In this document: positions 58,499 through 64,000 of the stretch, in pieces
How the letters are laid out: each line of letters opens with the position of its first letter
How positions within the stretch are numbered: the stretch's first letter is position 1
From: Aquarana catesbeiana
Taxonomy: Eukaryota; Chordata; Amphibia; Anura; Ranidae
Direction of reading: 5' to 3'
DNA length: 64,000 nucleotides
NCBI RefSeq assembly: GCF_042186555.1
Contig: NC_133328.1
Span: 494,224,812-494,288,811 of the forward strand
The notes under the pieces: model-generated
Databases searched by the model: none
What the model saw: only the letters and a program-made list of their open reading frames with translations
What the model was told of the DNA's origin: nothing
Program-made: the position numbers and the translations under genes

Positions 58499-59468
58499 GA
58501 AAAAAAAATCCTGTCTATCTGCCCAAGAAGAGACGTCAGATATCACTTCGGTCCTTCAAGGGCATAGAGCCGAGTGGGGGCTATCTTGCCCTCACTTGAC
58601 TTCCTGCCTAGCCATGGGCCGCATTGGATCGGTTCCAGGCTTACCGATGGCTCAGGTAAGTTCAGGAAGGACCAGGAAGTGGTGGGAGGCACCTCTCCCA
58701 CCTCCTATAAAAGTAATCTTGTGGCAAATGAGCAGCTGGGACCACTTTCATCTGAAAGTCGACTGCTTAAGGGAAGGAAATACTGGGGTTATGGCAGCTA
58801 GCTGCTGCCATATTAACAGTATTTAACATCAAAATCATGATGTACAGTACATTCCAAGTTAGGCGGTCGCCAAGTGCTCATTCCTGGCATCTGACAGATG
58901 GTGGGAATGGAAATGTCACTCTAGTTCCATTTTACACCTATAGACGTGTTTGATCAACCATACGTTTCATTCTTTTGGCAGTACAAGTTGTGTGTAGGAA
59001 TGTCCCTCATCTCCATATGCTCACATCCAGGGTGATGTATCCCCTCTACACTCCTGATGTCTGTGTGGGTTGCCATGTCCTGTGTTGGCTCTGCTACTTG
59101 TGGTTTTGCAGATGGGTAGGGGCTAGAGAGTATTCCAGCATCTGGCACTGAGGAAACATCTGTAATACTGTTAGACCAAGTGATCTCCGTCCTACAGTAC
59201 AAGTGTAGTTGCAGCTGGATGGGAGCTGCACTTTAGGCACTCCATAATTTTCAATTTGACCACCACTGCTCTAAACTGATCACAATCATCTCTCTGGGAA
59301 AACCACTATATTCTAGCATGTACTATTATTACTTCCATGGTAAGGGTGCCCATCTGTAATGTTCCAATGAGCCCAACTGATTAGTTTTTGCTGCACTCTA
59401 CTTGTTTTCTCATTGAACTGTACATAAGTTTAATTATATGCTAACCTATCTCAAAACTTGTCTTTCAG
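58499..59468. other. End of intron 14, no feature recognised
   Basis: Lower repeat content than its surroundings. An alternative terminal exon could start after GGTTTTGCAG at about 59,110 (ATGGGTAGGGGCTAG), but nothing distinguishes it. Confidence 0.4.
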
Positions 59469-59483
59469 CAAATTTCCTTGTGA
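59469..59483 (+). CDS. MEP1B: Candidate MEP1B last coding exon (QISL, stop)
   Basis: After TTGTCTTTCAG, phase 0 gives Gln-Ile-Ser-Leu-stop, so the tail would end GSEDLQISL. Phase fits exon 14, and a poly(A) signal follows 121 bp later, which supports a terminal exon. It does not resemble the remembered mammalian tail (ending QNQHAF), and four residues are too few to prove homology. Another terminal exon in intron 14 cannot be excluded. Confidence 0.35.
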   Translation, partial: QISL

Positions 59484-59603
59484 GCCTCTTCCATGATGGA
59501 ACATCAAGTATATGATCACTCTCATGGCTTCAGTGAAGAACCAACATTACTGAACTTCAAGCAAATATAAAAAGCCACTAACTAGTCTAGTCATGTATTC
59601 ATT

Positions 59604-59609
59604 AATAAA
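59604..59609 (+). terminator. Candidate poly(A) signal AATAAA
   Basis: AATAAA followed at once by an A run, 121 bp after the candidate stop. The A run lowers specificity. Confidence 0.4.
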
Positions 59610-62107
59610 AAAAAAAAAATTTAAAGTGAACTTTTCATAAAGGAATATGGATCCTGCCATTGCTGCTTTAGGGTCCATGCACACTGGCTTAAAAATGCTG
59701 CTTCTACAGGAGTTGTGTTTTGCCTGTAGAAGCAGGTTAATTTTGTTTTCTGTGTGGCCTTTGCCCACATACCCCTCTCATTCATTCACAGATTTATTCA
59801 TTCTGTGATAGGAAAACTACAGGTCTCATCTGTCACTGCAGCAGAGGGTGTAGATATGAATGGAACACAAGTGCCGTGACATCACCACACTCGTAACCAA
59901 ACATTCGTACCACCATACAAACAGCTGGAGTCTGTACATTGCTCCAATGCAAAAAATTAGTGCATAGCCATTGTTTCAGAATGGGTTCATTTATATTTTT
60001 TTTTTACAAAAGGTGAAAGATGCCTTAATTACATGTGAATTCAGCCAGAGATAACCATCCGAAAGTACCCAAAATCTGCCATCTCCCCTGATGAAGTCCG
60101 CATAGGGCATGACAGGAAGTTGGCGATCCAACCTCTTGTGAGTGTCTGGAGACCAGGACCCTTAAGGGGAAAGAGGCTTGTTAGCAGTGCACTTTTAAAT
60201 GTGAGTCTTAAATTTTTAATAAATGCTGTTGGAAAAATATTTACGCTATCATACTCTATCTTCATTTGCGTTTTGGTGGAAGAAACATGATAGGATGGAG
60301 ATAGATTGAATTCCTGAGATAATTGGATCTGGAGAAACATCTGAACTTACACCTACTTGGTTTAAAGGGAAAAGCATTATTTGACCCAACAAAAACGTCA
60401 AAATACTGGAGGTGCGGGTATATATTTGTCGGTGATGGGAAGAGCACTGAAGTTGGAAAAATCACAAGTGAAATATATGGATTTCACATTAATTGATCAA
60501 TTTGCATGAATTCATTAAGCTATGAATAACATCTTTGGCACATTTATATATCAGCACTGATTCTTTGAGCCACACATACTACATACAAAGGAGGACTATA
60601 CAGCACTTACTGATTAAGTACATTAGTTTATAAAGAACAACATAATGCATGTTATTTAAGTGAATATTTTACCGATGGAATTTGTTATTTTGATGCTGGT
60701 TTTGTCATGCATGTTATGTTTGACCACATATTATAAAATAGCCCTGTACTAAGAGAAGAGTATATTCACACAATCCGTTTTTCTTCATTTTTGGAGAAAA
60801 AAAAACCAGTACAGGAGAAAAACACATGACCATTAAAGCCTTTGAAACTTTGCACACTGTTGCGTATTTCAGTCCCGACTGCTGCACATTTGGTGCGGTT
60901 AAAAAAAACTGCACCAGCCCGTTGAAATCAATGGAATGTTTTTAGGTCACATGTCCTCTTTTCAATGTAAGGCGGTAATTTTCACTGACTGCCAATGTGA
61001 GGGAACACTGCAAATGTCAGTCTGCATTTCTCTACTCCCTGGGACTTTTTGAATTTAATTTTTATTGCGGCAAATAATTTACTCATATAGTACAGGTCTG
61101 GGTGTGTCAAATACACAAAGCATGTCACATTTGTTATTCATGTATTTAGACTTCTCTCTACAACCTAGTGCTCATACTAATGTGCCACGAGGTGTAGATA
61201 GTATTACCAGAAACTTGAACGTTATTTCAAATGTTTCCATGGGTTAAAAAGGTTGAGAAGGGCTGGTCTATACAACCTAAGATGTCATTCAGGTTGTATG
61301 TGTGGCCCTGCTCAATCACAAAGAAATCAACTTCTCGCCTTGGCTACAACACTCTTCCAGACTCTGACTTTTGAATGTGGTTGAAAATTGACTAGACGCT
61401 TAGATTTTTTTTTATTCACTATTGCAAAATAGTGCTGGATCGGTTTTGCAAGTCTTTAAAAAAACAAAACCAAAAAAAACCAGTGGCACCTTCTAAGCAA
61501 CAGTGCCATCAAACAGGCCCAATATCAATTCAGTGGTTGTGCCAGTGTGTTCTTTGCTGGATTGAGGGCCCATTCACACCATGTGGAACTGCAGTAACAC
61601 ATACGTCACAATACCCTTTATAATGCATTCTGGCACACAGTCTAAAAATGGGGGGAGAGACACCTGCTCTTTTCACCAGAAAACCAGTACAGGCAGTAGA
61701 TCATACACATACATTTAATGTATGCAATGCATTATGTTAGGACAGTCTTATTCATTATGAATGAACTGCCAATGCACAGAGCTAGCCCAAACATTACATG
61801 CAACACCACATCTAGCATGTGTTGCAAGGCAAAGATTTAAAGGGACCCAAGTCATTTACATGCACTGGAGGTAATGCATGCTTTTGCACTTATTACCACA
61901 ATGCAACAGTGTAAAGGAGGTCTTAAGGCATAGCTCCCAAATGTCCCTGATTTGGAACAAAGTCCCTTTGCCCCCCGCATTTTGGTCTGATCTATATAGT
62001 TGTATATAAAATGCACTTTTTTTTCAAAGTGTTTCCCAGTGCTAAACCTTTCACCTAATTTCTAAATTGCTGCATGTGTAAATTTCTGTCCACAGTAGCT
62101 TCTGGGT

Positions 62108-62413
62108 TTAAGCCCACAATCACACTGAGGGCAGGTTTGAAATCGTGCGAGTTCAACTGAACTAACACAATGTCAAACCGGTATTTCAGTCCGACTTCAG
62201 GGGTGAATCGACAGACATCTGTGCGGGTTTATGCACAGATGTCTATTAAAAATCGCCATAAAGTCACCAATAGTGCAGAACTAACTTTCGGGAAACGGTG
62301 CGGCACCTCAAAGTCAGCATCGCACAGATTCAGACAGTGCCATTGCCAGCAATAGGCTCTGATTTGGCATGTGATTTGACATGTCAAATCAGCCCAATGG
62401 GAACATGGGCTTA
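62108..62413. repeat. MITE, second copy of the 10,455 element
   Basis: TTAAGCCC at the left and GGGCTTA at the right; shared interior GTGCGAGTTCAACTGAACT, GCACAGATGTCTATTAAAA, CCATTGCCAGCAATAG and ATTTGACATGTCAAAT. More diverged than copy 1. Confidence 0.78.
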
Positions 62414-63420
62414 TTGTCAAAGCTTAATTGAACAAGCTGAAGTTAGAAGCCGATTGGTTACTATCCACAGCTGTACCAGATTCTATATGCACCAGTTTTA
62501 GTAAATCTCCCCCATAATGTGTGTCCAGGCATACATAGGCATTTACAGGCAGAGAAAACCTGTCGCCATGTTCAAGAAAACCATTTGGCTGAAAACCGCC
62601 TAAACATGTGTAAATGCTGGACACGGCAAGCGCTTGAGCGTTCATTCACTTCAAATGTCAGACTAAATTAATATTCTGGGCACTAAAATGAACGTCCAGG
62701 CGCTTGACTTGCATAAACTTATTTGCAAAAAAAAAAAAGTCTTTAGGAGCTTTTCTCTTGCCTGGAGAAAGGCAAATACCCAGAGTGCATGGGGCCTAAA
62801 ACCGTACAGAAAGAAAGGTAGTACTGGACTAGTAAAAACAAAAGAGCCAAATGCATTTATCACCACATACACCCCAATTTACAGTAGATATGCAAAAATA
62901 TAATACACAAATACATACACACATCATATGCACACTTAAAGAATATCCAGATAGTCTTTGCCAATTCTTTTGTAATGCCTTGCTTCATGCCTTGAACATG
63001 AATTTAAAGGGCATTACTTGCATAAATATATACAACCACCAACATTCTAGGGACACAAAGGGTTAAAGTACTGATTTAAAGGAACAGATTGCTCTATGAA
63101 GTTATAAGCAGAGGTTAATCATTTTTGGGGGGGGGCAAATACAAAATAAAATAAAGGAAGATGTCATTTGATTGCAGTTTAATAGAAAGTGAAGTAATTT
63201 GTTTAGATTGTCTAGTCATGAACCATTAAAGGAAAGCATATTGGAGACAGAGGTTTCTTAAAATTAACCAATCTGCTCTTTCAAAGCAAATGCAGAAAGT
63301 CCCATTGAACAAAAAGCAGGAAGGCAGCAATTTTGTAGTTGATCTTAGTAAGGTGTGTGAATGACATTTGCAGTATCTGATAGAATCCAGCATGAAAGCC
63401 CCTATCTGCCTCTAGATTAA

Positions 63421-64000
63421 ACACTTAAGCCCCGGACCATTTGGCTGGCCAAAGACCAGAGCACTTTGAGATTTGGCACTGCCTCGCTTTAACTGACAAT
63501 TGCGCAGTTGTGCGAGCTTGCTCCCAAACAAAATTGACGTCCTTTTTTTCCCCCCACAAACAGAGCTCTTTTGGTGGTATTTGATCACCTCTGCGGTTTT
63601 TATTTTTTGCACTATAAACAAAAAAAGCGACAATTTTGAAAAAAAAACGCAATATTTTTTGCTATAAATATCCCCCAAAAATATATATAAAAAAATAAAA
63701 TCGCAATAAGCGTTTCTTGATTGGTTTGCGCAAAAGTTATAGCATCTACAAAATAGGGGATAGTTTTATGGCATTTTTATTAATTTTTTTTTACTAGTAA
63801 TGGCGGCAATCAGATTTTTATCGTGACTGCAACATTATGGTGGACAGATCGGACACTTGGCGTTATTTTGGGACCATTCACATTTATACAGTGATCAGTG
63901 CGATTAAAAATGCATTAATTACTGTGTAAATGTGACTGGCAGTGAAAGGGGTTAATCACTAGGGGGTGCTGCAGGGGTTAAGTGTTTCCTAGGGAGTGAT
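63421..64000. mobile_element. Group E element, left part, cut by the window end
   Basis: After TTAA (63,417-63,420): ACACTTAAGCCCCGGACCAT, then GTTTTTATTTTTTGCACTAT and GGTTTGCGCAAAAGTTATAG, the same order as at 51,817-52,200. It continues beyond 64,000. Confidence 0.88.

Larger units (their letters stand above)
6864..59609 (+). other. MEP1B: MEP1B gene model (meprin A subunit beta), exons 2 to last; exon 1 not found
   Basis: Thirteen exons with GT-AG borders join without a stop or frame break, plus a tentative last exon. The product is a cell-surface astacin-family zinc metalloprotease: propeptide, astacin domain, MAM, MATH, Thr-rich stalk, EGF, transmembrane helix, short tail. The choice of beta over alpha rests on remembered human sequences: the MATH start CPHFIWHIHNF, the segment SITTDPYQLT and the stalk start EDVTHLN fit beta, and the furin-cleaved inserted domain of alpha is absent. 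The listed exons total about 2,427 coding bases, or about 808 residues without most of the signal peptide; human beta is about 700, and the excess lies in the stalk. Inference: a membrane-bound, active enzyme of epithelial surfaces as in mammals. Confidence 0.94.
59610..64000. other. Downstream intergenic region
   Basis: No gene recognised. Contents: a dispersed repeat at 61,926-62,085 (second copy of 34,905-35,110), a MITE at 62,108-62,413, half of a foldback MITE at 62,424-62,514, and the start of a group E element at 63,421. 61,566-61,927 begins GGGCCCATTCACACC and may be a diverged MITE. Confidence 0.6.

Noticed and set aside
6864..59609. MEP1A (meprin alpha) identity
   Set aside because: No inserted domain with furin site, the MATH and EGF/transmembrane segments fit beta much better, and the tail carries the beta-type basic anchor.

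Overview
The window is vertebrate nuclear DNA, most likely from an anuran amphibian. It holds one recognisable protein gene with ordinary GT-AG introns, buried in a dense mix of Tc1-like transposons, TTAA-flanked and hAT-like MITEs, foldback elements and one L1-type retrotransposon. The amphibian call is an inference from this repeat mix and from protein similarity. It could be narrowed to a ranoid frog only by database comparison.

The gene is MEP1B (meprin A subunit beta) on the + strand, running from about 6,864 to 59,609. Thirteen coding exons join in frame with matching splice phases. Together they encode the end of the N-terminal leader, a propeptide with an aspartate switch (FEGD), the astacin zinc-protease domain (HEFLHSLGFWH, Met-turn SVMHY), the MAM domain, the MATH/TRAF domain, a Thr-rich stalk, an EGF-like domain, one transmembrane helix and a short basic tail. 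A fourteenth exon, giving the last four residues and a stop, is tentative. The exon with the start codon and signal peptide was not found; it lies in 1-6,863 or left of the window. No stop or frameshift is seen in the joined exons, so the gene looks functional.

The most striking biological feature is in the gene itself. The short stalk between the MATH and EGF domains of mammalian meprin beta is replaced here by about 115 residues of Thr-rich, mucin-like sequence. It is built from two in-frame minisatellite arrays: a 30-33 bp unit, then a 27 bp unit repeated seven times (the last copy 24 bp).

Layout: 1-6,863 is upstream DNA with MITEs. 6,864-18,551 holds the propeptide and first half of the protease exons, with a Tc1 relic, two minisatellites and MITEs between them. 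18,552-24,040 is an intron carrying a 5'-truncated L1 (19,517-23,471) with an exact 16-bp target-site duplication. 24,041-31,674 holds the second half of the protease and the first MAM exon, with a 1.6-kb Tc1 element between them. 31,675-36,016 contains an internally deleted Tc1 split by a 1.6-kb insertion with a 15-bp duplication. 36,017-39,967 holds the MAM and MATH exons and a hAT-type element with an 8-bp duplication. 39,968-50,318 holds many TTAA MITEs and the mucin/EGF exon. 50,319-59,609 holds the transmembrane exon, a 0.7-kb foldback, a 5-kb TTAA-flanked element inserted into an older relative, and the probable 3' end. 59,610-64,000 is intergenic repeats.

The mobile elements look non-autonomous or broken. 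No intact transposase or reverse transcriptase was seen, although the L1 reading frame is interrupted at only one place.
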